A stretch of DNA of 35,000 nt from Symbiodinium natans (GCA_905221605.1 CAJNDS010000657.1:240001-275000); one strand, 5' to 3'; shown: positions 8,126 to 15,552, counted from the first letter of the stretch. The notes: a model not told the origin generated them from the letters alone. Translations and numbers: made by a program.

Positions 8126-8337
8126 CTACTATTTGCTTAAGAACCCCCCCCCCCCCCAAAAAAAAACAAAATGAAAATGAAAATCCCTACAGTTTACATT
8201 GCCCTTATAAGGAGGATGATTAGATAGATAGATATATATATATATATATAATATACTATATATATACACTATATATATATATTATTATTTTATTTATTTT
8301 TTTTTGGGGGGGGGGGGTGTTCTTAAGCAATTCGTAG
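8126..8337. mobile_element. TIR element, family B copy 1
   Basis: Left end CTACTATTTGCTTAAGAAC, right end the inverted GTTCTTAAGCAATTCGTAG, flanked by 4-base duplications AGAA at 8122-8125 and 8338-8341. The interior holds a C-run, TA runs and a G-run, but no coding. It separates coding-like minus-strand segments at 8338-8424 and about 8060-8125, so it lies in, or is, an intron. Confidence 0.85.
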
Positions 8338-8424
8338 AGAACTTCACTCCCACACACAGGCTGGCCTCCGTGCACTTTGACAGGGTCCAGTAGTAACCTC
8401 AGCACTTCGAAGGGGACACAGTAG
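8338..8424 (-). CDS. Exon-like segment, unknown (VPFEVLRLLLDPVKV)
   Basis: Acceptor CTAAG at 8425-8426, then YCVPFEVLRLLLDPVKVHGG and QPVCGSEV up to the family B element. High GC3, single open frame. The frame continues after removal of the element plus one target-site copy (VLADIRH). Confidence 0.6.
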
Positions 8425-8540
8425 CTTAGGGTTTAGGGTTTAGGGTTTAGGGTTTAGGGTTTAGGGTTTAGGGTTTAGGATTAGGGTTTAGGGTTTAGGA
8501 TTTAGGGTTTAGGATTTAGGGTTTAGGATTTAGGATTTAG
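8425..8540. repeat. Interstitial telomeric block, TTTAGGG with TTTAGGA variants
   Basis: Fifteen or so units; the right half is enriched in TTTAGGA. Confidence 0.94.
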
Positions 8541-8656
8541 GGAACTGGGCTTAGGGTTTAGGGGATACTGCTGAAGTGGAAATGGTGGGAATCCGGGAGC
8601 ACGCCTAAGGAAGGCTCACCGAACAAAAAAAACCTTGTAGACGAAATGAACCCTGA

Positions 8657-8754
8657 AAGGGTTTGAGGTCCAAATACCTTAGTAGGGGTTCTAGTAGTCT
8701 AGGGTAAGGGTTTGAGGTCCAAGTACCTTAGTAGGGGTTATAGTAGCCTAGGGT
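8657..8754. repeat. 49-base tandem duplication (2 copies)
   Basis: Two adjacent copies with a few mismatches, each beginning AAGGGTTTGAGGTCCAA and ending CTAGGGTA. Confidence 0.85.
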
Positions 8755-8806
8755 ATATGACCCCAACTTTACGGCTCATGCCCTCCTCAAGGGAAACCTT
8801 ATAACA

Positions 8807-8926
8807 TAGGGGCCTGAATAATTAGAACTTTTTTTTTTCTTGGGGGGGGGGGGGGGGTATAGGTATTGTGGTTTGATTACAAAGGGACCGTAGGGGAATA
8901 CCATTAGTGCAATTTTTCCGACCCCT
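8807..8926. mobile_element. TIR element, family C
   Basis: Ends TAGGGGCCTGAATAATT and TTTTTCCGACCCCT. The interior shares AAAGGGACC and GGGGAATACCAT with the copy at 29602. It holds a T-run and a 17-G run. Confidence 0.68.
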
Positions 8927-8935
8927 CGCCTATAT

Positions 8936-9054
8936 TAGCTAGGCTGCCCAGTAACCTAGGCTTAAAAAGGGTGCCCTTTTTTGCTTAAAGGGGTTTATAA
9001 GGGAACCTAAACCCCCCAGAAAAGGAATAAGGGTACTACTGGGCATCCTAGCTA
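8936..9054. mobile_element. TIR element, family A
   Basis: Inverted ends TAGCTAGGCTGCCCAGTA and TACTGGGCATCCTAGCTA (one mismatch). The core AAAAGGGTGCCC ... AAGGGAACC is shared with other family A copies. Confidence 0.75.
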
Positions 9055-9142
9055 AGCAGTCCTCTATAAGCGATGGCCCGACCATCCCAGCATCCGGAAC
9101 TTCCAGCGCAAACCCTCGATTCAGGGATGAGGGGCTCAGAGC

Positions 9143-9336
9143 TACCCTAAACCCTAAACCCTAAACCTTAAACCCCAAACCCCAAACCCTAAACCACAAA
9201 CCCCAAACCTCCCTAAACCCTAAACCCTAAACCCTAAACCCTAAACCCTAAACCCTAAACCCTAAACCCTAAACCCTAAACCCTAAACCCTAAACCCTAA
9301 ACCCTAAACCCTAAACCCTAAACCCTAAACCCCGAA
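9143..9336. repeat. Long CCCTAAA array (about 190 bases)
   Basis: Variant-containing start (CCCCAAA) passing into about twenty pure CCCTAAA units. Confidence 0.97.
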
Positions 9337-9338
9337 TC

Positions 9339-9427
9339 TGAGGCGCGCGCCGTTCGCATGGATGGGGTAGCCCTCTAAGGTGAGATCGCGGCGGAAGGCG
9401 CGGAGGCCCGTCTTGGCGCTGGCGCGC
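9339..9427 (-). CDS. Exon-like segment, unknown (LRAFRRDLTLEGYPIH)
   Basis: Acceptor AGCTTGCAG at 9428-9429, then AKTGLRAFRRDLTLEGYPIH and ANGARL, then apparent donor GATTCGG. High GC3. Bracketed by CCCTAAA left and TTTAGGG right. Confidence 0.6.
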
Positions 9428-9466
9428 CTGCAAGCTCCGGGCTTTGAGGGTCTTAAGGCCTTGGCA

Positions 9467-9598
9467 CGGTTTAGGGTTTAGGGTTTAGGGTTTAGGGTTT
9501 AGGGTTTAGCGTTTAGGGTTTAGGGTTTAGGGTTTAGGGTTTAAGGTTTAAGTAAACTTAAGGTTTAGGATTTATGGGGTTTAGGGTTTAGGGTTTAG
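9467..9598. repeat. Interstitial telomeric block, TTTAGGG
   Basis: About ten good units, then a decayed tail. Confidence 0.94.
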
Positions 9599-9782
9599 GT
9601 GCGGCATCTCAAGTCCAAGCATAAACTAGCCAAGCATTTTGTCCAGCATTGGAAATACCCAACCGCCCAAAGAATCCCATAACATGAAGAGAATCACATG
9701 AAGTTCACTTCAATCCATAAACCCTAGGGACACACAACTACAGCACCTTATTGTGCAATACACACACAAAAAAATCAAGATA

Positions 9783-9962
9783 GCTTGAAGGGCAAGTTTC
9801 TGTTTGCAATCCATCTATTAGTTCCAGGCTAACAAAACATTGGACCCTGCGGCAACGCATGGAAGCACGGTTGATGCAGAACATCGTCTTGCAAAAGGGG
9901 GGACCCCTTGAACAGCTACTTTTCAAGAACACTTGGTTGGAATGTGACCGGCCTAAACCCTA
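9783..9962 (+). CDS. Coding-like plus-strand segment, unknown
   Basis: The plus strand is open for about 59 codons between stops, including TLRQRMEARLMQNIVLQKGG and LEQLLFKNTWLECDR, ending in the telomere block. It has no leading ATG before the internal Met. The opposite strand is also open (a 64-residue Cys-rich frame, 9738-9932). The plus frame looks more protein-like, but the strand is uncertain. Confidence 0.33.
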
Positions 9963-10014
9963 AACCCTAAAACCTAAACCCTAAACCCTAAACCCTAAAC
10001 CCTAAACCCGAAAC
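9952..10014. repeat. Interstitial telomeric block, CCCTAAA
   Basis: Eight units, ending in CCCGAAA. Confidence 0.93.
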
Positions 10015-10109
10015 CCCTGCCTCCTGGGCCTGTGGCTGCCCGAGGATGCGGCCCCGGCACCGACGAGGCAGGCCACCGCGGGCGCGAGCAGGGTCGCGTG
10101 GCCTCGTTG
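10015..10109 (-). CDS. GC-rich exon-like segment, unknown
   Basis: A very GC-rich island between CCCTAAA (left) and TTTAGGG (right). One minus frame reads HATLLAPAVACLVGAGAASS (hydrophobic), but the other frames are open too, so the frame is not settled. Confidence 0.3.
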
Positions 10110-10262
10110 AGGGGTTTAGGGTTTAGGGTTTAGGGTTTAGGGTTTAGGGTTTGCAGGGTGCAGGGTTTAGGGTTTAGGGTTTAGGGTTTAGGGTTTAGGG
10201 TTTAGGGTTTAGTTTAGGGTTTAGGGTTTAGGGTTTCGGGTTTCGGGTTTCGGGTTGAGGGT
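10110..10262. repeat. Interstitial telomeric block, TTTAGGG
   Basis: About eighteen units with a TTGCAGGGTGCAGGG interruption and TTTCGGG units at the right end. Confidence 0.95.
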
Positions 10263-10350
10263 TCGATTATGTAGGAACTTCCGAGAGCCTACACCCTAAA
10301 CCAGGAAGGGTTGGTCCAAGCTTCGTGGGTTTTAGGGCTTCTCGGCACTA

Positions 10351-10431
10351 CGGTCGGGCTACAGTAAACTCCAAAAAGTTGGAACATCCTAAGGATCTTT
10401 AAACCATGTTCCAACTTTCTGGGCCTGACCG
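10351..10431. mobile_element. Short hairpin/TIR element
   Basis: Inverted arms CCAAAAAGTTGGAACAT and ATGTTCCAACTTTCTGG, with outer ends CGGTCGGGC and GCCTGACCG. Only one copy seen here. Confidence 0.55.
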
Positions 10432-10774
10432 TAAGTCAGTCGGGTGCCCAAATATGATTAGAAGTACAGTTATAAGTACAGTTATAATTGGGTAATAAGT
10501 ACTCTGAACCTCCAAGTAAGGTAGGGCTAAGTCAGTCTGAGATCGGAATTCATATCGGAATTCATGCCGCTGCTTCCGCGTTGTCAGTCTCGCAGATGTC
10601 GCCAAGAAGTCCTAAACGAACGCCTAGGGGATGAAGGCTAGTGCGGCTGAGGCTTAGGGTTTAGGGTTTAGGGCTAACTCAAAGCGAAGCCCGGAACCCT
10701 GAAGCCCTAAACCCCTTCCAAAAACCGTAAACCTTACGCCCGTAAACGCTAAACCCCAGATCCCATAAGGGGTT

Positions 10775-10872
10775 GGCTGCTGAGTTCATAAGCCCCCAAA
10801 AAGTGTACACTGTCAATTTTACAAGGAGATTATAGTATCCCAAAAAGTGTAAAGTGTACTTACTCAGCCACT
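10775..10872. mobile_element. TIR element, family G copy 1
   Basis: Contains AGTGTACACTGTC and AGTATCCCAAAAAGTGTAAA, matching the copy at 12543-12597. The ends GCTGCTGAGT and ACTCAGCCAC are imperfectly inverted. Confidence 0.6.
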
Positions 10873-10884
10873 ACGAGGCCCTAA

Positions 10885-10985
10885 ACCCCTCCCAACCCCA
10901 GATTTCGCTGAGAAGCTGCATGGCTCGACCCGGTTGGGGTTGCCCCAGCGCCCAGCAGATCTCGCCTGAGAGACGTCTTCCATGA
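10885..10985 (-). CDS. Exon-like segment, unknown (VSQARSAGRWGNPNRV)
   Basis: After a T-rich tract and GGAAG the minus strand reads VSQARSAGRWGNPNRVEPCS without stop. TTTAGGG block on its right. Confidence 0.42.
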
Positions 10986-11018
10986 AACAAAAAAAGGAGA
11001 TTGGGAGCCTCAGGATGG

Positions 11019-11137
11019 GTTTAGGGTTTAGGGTTTAGGGTTTAGGGTTTAGGGTTTAGGGTTTAGGGTTTAGGGTTTAGGGTTTAGGGTCTAGGGTCTA
11101 GGGTCTAGGGTCTAGGGTCTAGGGTTTAGGGTTTAGG
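11019..11137. repeat. TTTAGGG array with an internal TCTAGGG sub-array
   Basis: About nine TTTAGGG units, then five TCTAGGG units, then TTTAGGG again. The clustered identical variant points to local tandem duplication. Confidence 0.95.
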
Positions 11138-11225
11138 CTCCTTGTCCCCATTGCGAAGGGGCCGCCCCCTGATGGATGCCAGGCGTCGGGTTTAGGGTTT
11201 CGGGTGGTTCCGAGTTGTTTATAAG

Positions 11226-11296
11226 CCCTAAACCCTCAACCCTAAACCCTGAACCCTAAACCCTAAACCCTAAACCCTAAACCCTAAACCCTAACC
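11226..11296. repeat. Interstitial telomeric block, CCCTAAA
   Basis: Nine units with CCCTCAA and CCCTGAA variants. Confidence 0.93.
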
Positions 11297-11299
11297 CCC

Positions 11300-11375
11300 T
11301 GATCCATGGGATCTCTTTTCCAAAGCCCCGTTCCGCTTGCAGGGCCCAAAGAGCGTGCCGGCGTGCCAGTCTTGA
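11300..11375 (-). CDS. Exon-like segment, unknown
   Basis: After CTTTCAAG two minus frames are open: WHAGTLFGPCKRNGALEK and ARRHALWALQAERGFGK. Clearly non-random composition, but the frame is not settled. Confidence 0.4.
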
Positions 11376-11679
11376 AAGATTCAAAAAAATTGGACAATTT
11401 CGGAGTTTCCAAAATTAGGGTTTAGGGCTTAGGGGATAGTGTTTAGGGAGTAAGTGATAGGGGTCCTTATGATAAGGGAATCCTGCTTTTTGGGGTCTAC
11501 ATGAGGAGTCCCCTATTTTCGGAAAACCCCATTTCAAAAAAAACAAGGCAGAAGTCGTCGCACTGCTTTGTGGTGCAGTATCTTGTGCCTGTGAATCTTA
11601 ACCTGAAACCCCAAGCCCTAGATCCCAAAGAGACTCTGAACCCAAACCTCTGCTAGTGGCCAGCAGGGTTTTGGAAGCA

Positions 11680-11720
11680 CCCTAAACCCTAAACCCTAAA
11701 CCCTAAACCCTGAACCCTAT
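11680..11720. repeat. Interstitial telomeric block, CCCTAAA
   Basis: Five units. Confidence 0.9.
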
Positions 11721-11879
11721 AAGAACCCTAGGTACCGCCCTTATGGTTTTGGGGTCTCACAAACAACCGCGCGCGACTGGCGTCGCCAGCGCCAAGCCTT
11801 TATGGCATTGGATGTCTAGAGACAATCCCAACCCTAAACCTTAAACCCTAGACCCTTTATTTGGGCAAAACATACAAAC

Positions 11880-11936
11880 ACCCCAACACCCTTGGGGCTG
11901 AAATGCCAGCGTCGCATCTGCGACCTGTGAAACGAC
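11880..11936 (-). CDS. Exon-like segment, possible C-terminal exon of the TIR-like gene
   Basis: Acceptor GAGTTCAG at 11937-11938, then VVSQVADATLAFQP with no stop before about 11855. It is the first candidate exon downstream of the last membrane exon at 12086-12529; the linkage is not shown. Confidence 0.38.
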
Positions 11937-12085
11937 CTGAACTCACGCTACGGCCTGAACGTGCCTTATGTTCCAGTTTGCACCCTACAGACCTTACACC
12001 GCAAACCGTCAAGCTTAGCAACACCTCAAGCTCAAGTTCCCTAAGCCCGAGTGCTCAGACCCAAATCGAAAGTGCTCTATATTCC

Positions 12086-12529
12086 TCAGCTTGTAGCTCG
12101 CATGTGGCAGCAGCCACAACCGACCGAGCCCCTCACGAGCAGAAGTGTAATGCCGAAGAAACACAAATCAAGGACTTCGCGCTCAAAACCTCCAGGTCTT
12201 TTGAGCCAGTTGTTGACGATCCCCAGGGCAACCCAAGTGGAGCCGGCGACTGCAATCGTCAAGGGGGCGAACACAACAACCAAACACTTGAGAGGGAAAG
12301 TGCGCATAAGATGTGCACCGACTTGGCAAACCTTGAACTGAAGCCACATGTAGAACAAGAAGACTGCAATGTGGAAGACCCAGAACAGAAGAGCGTGTGA
12401 GAGGGCGCTGAGCAGAAAGGTACCCGGTGTAGAACCATCCCTGAAAACTTCCATGGTAGCTTCTCGTGCGGCGTCCGTCAGTTTAGGAGCAGCCGCGGCA
12501 GCCGCGAGGTAAACGCAGTGCCTTAGTTC
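12086..12529 (-). CDS. TIR-like gene, last large exon (three membrane spans)
   Basis: Acceptor GGTTCAG at 12530-12531, then 147 codons to a TGA. The start, ELRHCVYLAAAAAAPKL, is followed by hydrophobic stretches around ALLFWVFHIAVFLFYMW, CLVVVFAPLTIAVAG and LDLCFFGITLLLV. The stop may instead be avoided by splicing to further exons. The plus-strand frame over the same bases (11861-12400) is its antisense. Confidence 0.72.
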   Translation of the reverse strand, partial: ELRHCVYLAAAAAAPKLTDAAREATMEVFRDGSTPGTFLLSALSHALLFWVFHIAVFLFYMWLQFKVCQVGAHLMRTFPLKCLVVVFAPLTIAVAGSTWVALGIVNNWLKRPGGFEREVLDLCFFGITLLLVRGSVGCGCCHMRATS

Positions 12530-14458
12530 CTGAACCAAAACAACTGTACACTTTCAGTTCTATACGGGATTCTAGTATCCCAAAAAGTGCAAGGTGTACT
12601 CATTCAGCTACTAAACCCTAAACCCTAAACCCTAAGCCCTAAGCCCTAAGCCCAAAACCCTAAACCCTAAACCCTAAACCCTCATTCAGCTACTAAGGTG
12701 CGCAAAAGGCATCTTCATGCGGCGAGTGCCCTGCAGAACGGTCTCGCCCAAGCGCATGCGCACGACGGTGTTGAACCTGTCCAGGTACTCCTCCCCGAGG
12801 TCCTCGTCTCGGCCGTACCCCGGTTTAGGGGGTTAGGGTTTAGGGTTTAGGGTACTCCTCCCCGAGGTCCTCGTCTCGGCCGTACCACTGTCTTAACTTG
12901 TCGTAGACCAAGGTCCTGTCACACACCAAAGTCTGTCCGGTTACTGGATGCCGATGGTCATTGCTGCAGCAGAAGCACACCGATTCTTCGGCGAGGAACT
13001 CACTCAGTTGCTGCTCAAGGGCCTGAAGGTCCAGCACCAAATGCGTCCCCAAATAGAACACCACCGGAAACACGACACCACAAGCGCTGCCTATGATGGC
13101 TATGAGGGGCGGGTAGGCGTCCCAACTCATCGAACCCCATCCTGATCCAGTCGGCAGCAAATCAATGGCGACTTCAAATGTTATCATAACCATCGCAAGA
13201 TTGAGGAACATGAAGGCAAGAATCCATGACATCGCGACCGGTATGATCCGCAGTGGTCTTCTCTGCTTCGGGTCCCTCATGTAACTGGCAAGCTCATACG
13301 CGCACCATAACCTGGGAAAGCGTAACAACGTTGTTTGTGTGTGTGTGTGGGTGGGTGCCTCATTTGTTTTTGGCAGGGGCATAGCTACTTCTAACACATA
13401 TGCCTCCTCTGATCCTTATTGTAGGCCACTGCCCGGTGCAAGCCCCTAGCAACTCCCAACGTACCGGCGCAAGTTTTTAGTTTTTTTACCATGTCCCACC
13501 TGGTGAAATATCGCGGCGACCACAGAACCACGAGCTCCTTCGAAACATCCAGGAAAGCAGCCAGACCCATGATCCCAGCTGCCTTTAGCTCAGGGTCATG
13601 CTGTGCAATGCAGAGCTTGTCTAAAAATACTGTGCGCCGTCTGAGAATACACCGGATCCGTTGCCAGAAGCAGAGGACTGTGATGAACACGACGTAAGGA
13701 AAGGCATTGATCTCAGATCTGAAAAAATTCCTGCCCAACTCATGCCTTCCACTGTAAATCATGGCCTGGCGGGCACCCAGAAAGACCGAGGTGATCAGCG
13801 TGATGGTTGTCGCTGCACGCAGGTTAAACACTATCAGCAAGGTCAACAGCTTGGACCACCGGGATGTCTTCCAGTCGTGGGACAAGAAGTGATCCAGCGT
13901 CTTGATCCTGTAGCTGAGATCGTAGCTCGTTTTGCTTGTTTGGTACATGCTTCCAGCGCCGGAATTGGCCCAGTGCTGACCGAAGCCGCTCAGGCAAACA
14001 GCCAGGGACACCCCTCGCATGAGCCTAGACCCGGGAGTATCCTAGGAATAAAAAAGTGTACCCTTTCTGGTTTTAAGGAAATTATAAGGGAACCCAAAAC
14101 CCCAAAAAACGGAAAAAAGGGCCTACTCCCGGTCCTAGGAGCTCAACCTCGAGTTCGGTCTGCAGCTCTTCCTTGTTTGTTCGGGCTTCCGCCGTTGCAT
14201 CTGCCTGCTTCGTAACGTAGGCGTTGGACTGCCTGCCCTGCCTGTCCTTCACTTGGCTGCACTCAGGAGGGTAGCTATAAACTAAACTTTTAGCTGCCTT
14301 ATTAAGAAACCCAATGAACCCAAAAAGGGTAAGGATCTAAAGTTACGGTAAAGTACCACAAAGTTCAGCTGTGAGGCCCCTATGGTTGTGCCCCTTACCT
14401 CATCCGGGAGGGACCACAGGTCTGGGTCAGCCATGTCAACCATGCGCGGTTGAGGCAT
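12086..14458 (-). CDS. TIR-like multi-pass membrane protein, split gene
   Basis: Gene-level entry: exons 14399-14458, about 14143-14228, 13500-14024, 12704-13311 (itself interrupted) and 12086-12529, roughly 550 residues in all. The core has FLSHDW, then two hydrophobic stretches, FLDKLCI, and VVLWSPRYFTR joined across an intron to LWCAYELA. This order resembles the TIR fold (beta-A SH motif; S..Y..S.WC..EL near the end) with membrane segments inserted. From memory, this kind of protein recurs in dinoflagellate genomes, mostly unnamed. Two hydrophobic pairs follow the core and about three spans sit in the last exon, so it is an integral membrane protein. NAD-cleaving activity is not implied: no catalytic glutamate context was established. 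Signal-transducing or scaffold roles are guesses. Confidence 0.7.
12543..12597. mobile_element. TIR element, family G copy 2
   Basis: Inverted TGTACACTTTC ... AGGTGTAC ends and the phrase AGTATCCCAAAAAGTG shared with 10775-10872. It sits within the intron between the last two TIR-like exons. Confidence 0.62.
12599..12696. repeat. Telomeric block flanked by a 16-base direct duplication
   Basis: CTCATTCAGCTACTAA occurs at 12599-12614 and again, perfectly, at 12681-12696. Between them lies only CCCTAAA/CCCTAAG repeat (12615-12680). This is an insertion signature with target duplication, inside an intron of the TIR-like gene. Confidence 0.93.
12704..13311 (-). CDS. TIR-like gene, exon(s) with internal 67-base telomeric intron candidate
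   Basis: Acceptor TTTCCCAG at 13312-13313, then RLWCAYELASYMRDP (the end of the TIR-like core), two hydrophobic spans (SWILAFMFLNLAMVMITF and LIAIIGSACGVVFPVVF) and a Cys-rich VCFCC. Read straight through, it stops at 12840 in telomere repeat (EEYPKP). If the 67-base insertion is removed, the frame continues EEYLDRFNTVVRMRLGETV and RRMKMPF to a GC donor at 12702-12703. So a telomere-repeat insertion either acts as an intron or has broken the gene. Confidence 0.72.
12784..12886. repeat. Telomeric insertion flanked by a 36-base direct duplication
   Basis: Positions 12784-12819 and 12851-12886 are identical (36 bases, starting GGTACTCCTCCCCGAGG). The 31 bases between are TTTAGGG-type repeat. 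One copy plus the repeat (67 bases) can be removed between AG and GA at the same point of the two copies, for example 12803-12869. Confidence 0.96.
13312..13499 (-). other. 188-base GT-AG intron in the TIR-like gene
   Basis: Donor CAG|GTGGGACAT and acceptor TTACGCTTTCCCAG|G. Removal joins SPRYFTR to LWCAYELA in frame within a conserved motif. It contains no telomere repeat, only a short GT run at 13331-13350. Confidence 0.85.
13500..14024 (-). CDS. TIR-like gene, core exon
   Basis: Runs from the AG end of the family A element (GCTC, then ATG at 14020) to the GT donor at 13498-13499. It contains SYRIKTLDHFLSHDW (45-50 residues after the Met), the hydrophobic LLTLLIVFNL and ITLITSVFLG, FPYVVFITVLCFW, then RRTVFLDKLCIAQHD and LVVLWSPRYFTR. 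The internal ATG is probably not the start, since the frame is open back through the element junction to ELEVEL. Confidence 0.82.
14025..14138. mobile_element. Family A TIR element acting as an intron
   Basis: Ends CTAGACCCGGGAGTA and TACTCCCGGTCCTAG (inverted), with GAGC duplicated at 14021-14024 and 14139-14142. In gene sense, the intron from 14142 (GC, in the target duplicate) to 14025 (AG, element terminus) is 118 bases. Its removal restores GTTGAGCTCATG in frame (VEL-M). The donor comes from the duplication and the acceptor from the element. Confidence 0.9.
14143..14228 (-). CDS. TIR-like gene, N-terminal exon (hydrophilic)
   Basis: Reads SNAYVTKQADATAEARTNK then EELQTELEVEL, a charged helical stretch, up to the GC donor inside the family A target duplication. 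The frame is open further upstream (to about 14274: YPPECSQVKDRQGRQ), so the acceptor could be any of several AGs. The phase-0 choice at 14229-14230 fits exon 14399-14458. Confidence 0.68.
14399..14458 (-). CDS. Likely first exon of the TIR-like gene
   Basis: ATG at 14458 begins MPQPRMVDMADPDLWSLPDE, exactly 20 codons to a perfect donor GAG|GTAAGG. Phase 0 matches the next exon. Upstream frames are open for some distance, so it could also be internal. Confidence 0.58.
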
Positions 14459-14659
14459 GGCTCACCATGCTCGATGTCCAGAGACGACGACTGCTACTCA
14501 CATTGCACTGTCAGCACATTTGCTCTGCTAGTTACTAAACGTTCTGAAATTTCACATGAAGTAGGGTATATATTTCTTGTATCCCCAAAAGGACACCCCA
14601 TATATACACTCACCAATATTAAAAAGGAACCTCATATACACTCACCAAAAACAGTAATA

Positions 14660-14760
14660 TAAACCCTACTTGATACTGATCTGGTATTTGTCCTGTCTTC
14701 TCTCTGTAGAAGCAGTGCCTAGCGAGATGAGGCAAGGGTTCTTTCTTTCTGCCATTCATG
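14660..14760 (-). CDS. Exon-like segment, unknown
   Basis: Minus-strand frame reading MNGRKKEPLPHLARHCFYRE and onward; no splice signals judged. The flanks at 14520-14650 are AT-rich unique sequence. Confidence 0.28.
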
Positions 14761-14815
14761 AGTTGTGGCTTCAGCTAACTTATAAGCAGCAACCCCACAA
14801 ACCCAGTCTAGGCCC

Positions 14816-14935
14816 ACCCTAAACCCTAAACCCTAAACCCTAAATCCAAAACCCTCAACCCTCAACCCTAAACCCTAAACCCTGAACCCTAAACCCTAAA
14901 CCCTAAACCCTAAACCCTAAACCCTAAACCCCAAC
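14816..14935. repeat. Interstitial telomeric block, CCCTAAA
   Basis: About sixteen units with a few CCCTCAA/CCCTGAA variants. Confidence 0.95.
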
Positions 14936-14937
14936 CC

Positions 14938-15016
14938 GAATTGCAGCTGCAGCGTGCACGCAAGAGGCCCGGACAGCAGCTCTCTGCGGCCCGCTTGCCT
15001 CACGAGGTCCTTGGTG
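14938..15016 (-). CDS. Exon-like segment, unknown (KDLVRQAGRRELLSG)
   Basis: Acceptor CACCCTAG at 15017-15018, then TKDLVRQAGRRELLSGPLAC and TLQLQF, then GGGTTGGG (GT donor). High GC3. Flanked by CCCTAAA on both sides. Confidence 0.58.
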
Positions 15017-15026
15017 CTAGGGTGCC

Positions 15027-15114
15027 CCTAAACCCTAAACCCTAAACCCTAAACCCTAAATCCTAAATCCTAAACCCTAAACCCTAAACCCTAAACCCTA
15101 AACCCTAAACCCTA
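15027..15114. repeat. Interstitial telomeric block, CCCTAAA
   Basis: Twelve units, two of them CCTAAAT. Confidence 0.95.
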
Positions 15115-15130
15115 GTCTTAGGGCATAAAA

Positions 15131-15244
15131 CTAGGGATGTTCAGGACTCATGTTCAGCGTTGAAGGACGAAAAAAACCCAAATGTAGCCAGGCATGTGGA
15201 GCAACGACTTGCAAAAATGCTGGTTCCTTGTCCAAGGCTTGCAC
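15131..15244 (-). CDS. Exon-like segment, unknown, 37 codons then stop
   Basis: The minus strand reads ALDKEPAFLQVVAPHAWLHL then FFRPSTLNMSPEHP and TAG. Protein-like, but splice sites are not clear. Confidence 0.42.
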   Translation of the reverse strand: MQALDKEPAFLQVVAPHAWLHLGFFRPSTLNMSPEHP

Positions 15245-15245
15245 C

Positions 15246-15386
15246 CATAAACCCTACACCCTAAACCCATAAACCCTACACCCTATACCCTATACCCTAA
15301 ACCCTATACCCTAAACCCTATACCCTAAACCCTATACCCTAAACCCTATACCCTATACCCTATACCCTAAACCCCATACCCTAAAA
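15246..15386. repeat. Telomere-variant dimer array (CCCTATA/CCCTAAA)
   Basis: Regular alternation CCCTAAACCCTATA over several 14-base dimers: a higher-order repeat made by tandem duplication of a two-unit block. Confidence 0.92.
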
Positions 15387-15393
15387 GGCTTGC

Positions 15394-15469
15394 CTCAAGC
15401 TCCATGATGGAGCACTTCTCAGAGCAGGGCCCAGCACTTGGACGAATGAGGTCATCGTCCCACACCCGC
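15394..15469 (-). CDS. Exon with good splice sites, unknown (RVWDDDLIRPSAG)
   Basis: Acceptor GAGCCAGCAG at 15470-15471, then one base plus 25 codons including RVWDDDLIRPSAGPCSEKCS and IMELE, then donor GAG|GCAAGC (GC type with otherwise consensus context). One open frame, high GC3. Family not recognised. Confidence 0.66.
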
Positions 15470-15507
15470 CTGCTGGCTCCGCAAGTAGGGTTAAGGTTTA
15501 GGGCTTC

Positions 15508-15552
15508 CCTAAACCCTAAACCCTAAACCCTAAACCCTAAACCCTAAACCCT
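15508..15552. repeat. Interstitial telomeric block, CCCTAAA
   Basis: Six units, next to a short TTTAGGG remnant at 15486-15505 in the opposite orientation. Confidence 0.92.

Noticed and set aside
9738-9932. Minus-strand 64-codon Cys-rich frame
   Set aside because: The plus strand over the same bases looks more protein-like, and neither has splice support.
11861-12400. Plus-strand 179-codon frame
   Set aside because: Mostly antisense to the minus-strand membrane exon, which has splice sites, hydrophobic spans and gene context.
12948-14215. Plus-strand frames at 12948, 13491 and 13661
   Set aside because: Antisense shadows of the TIR-like exons.
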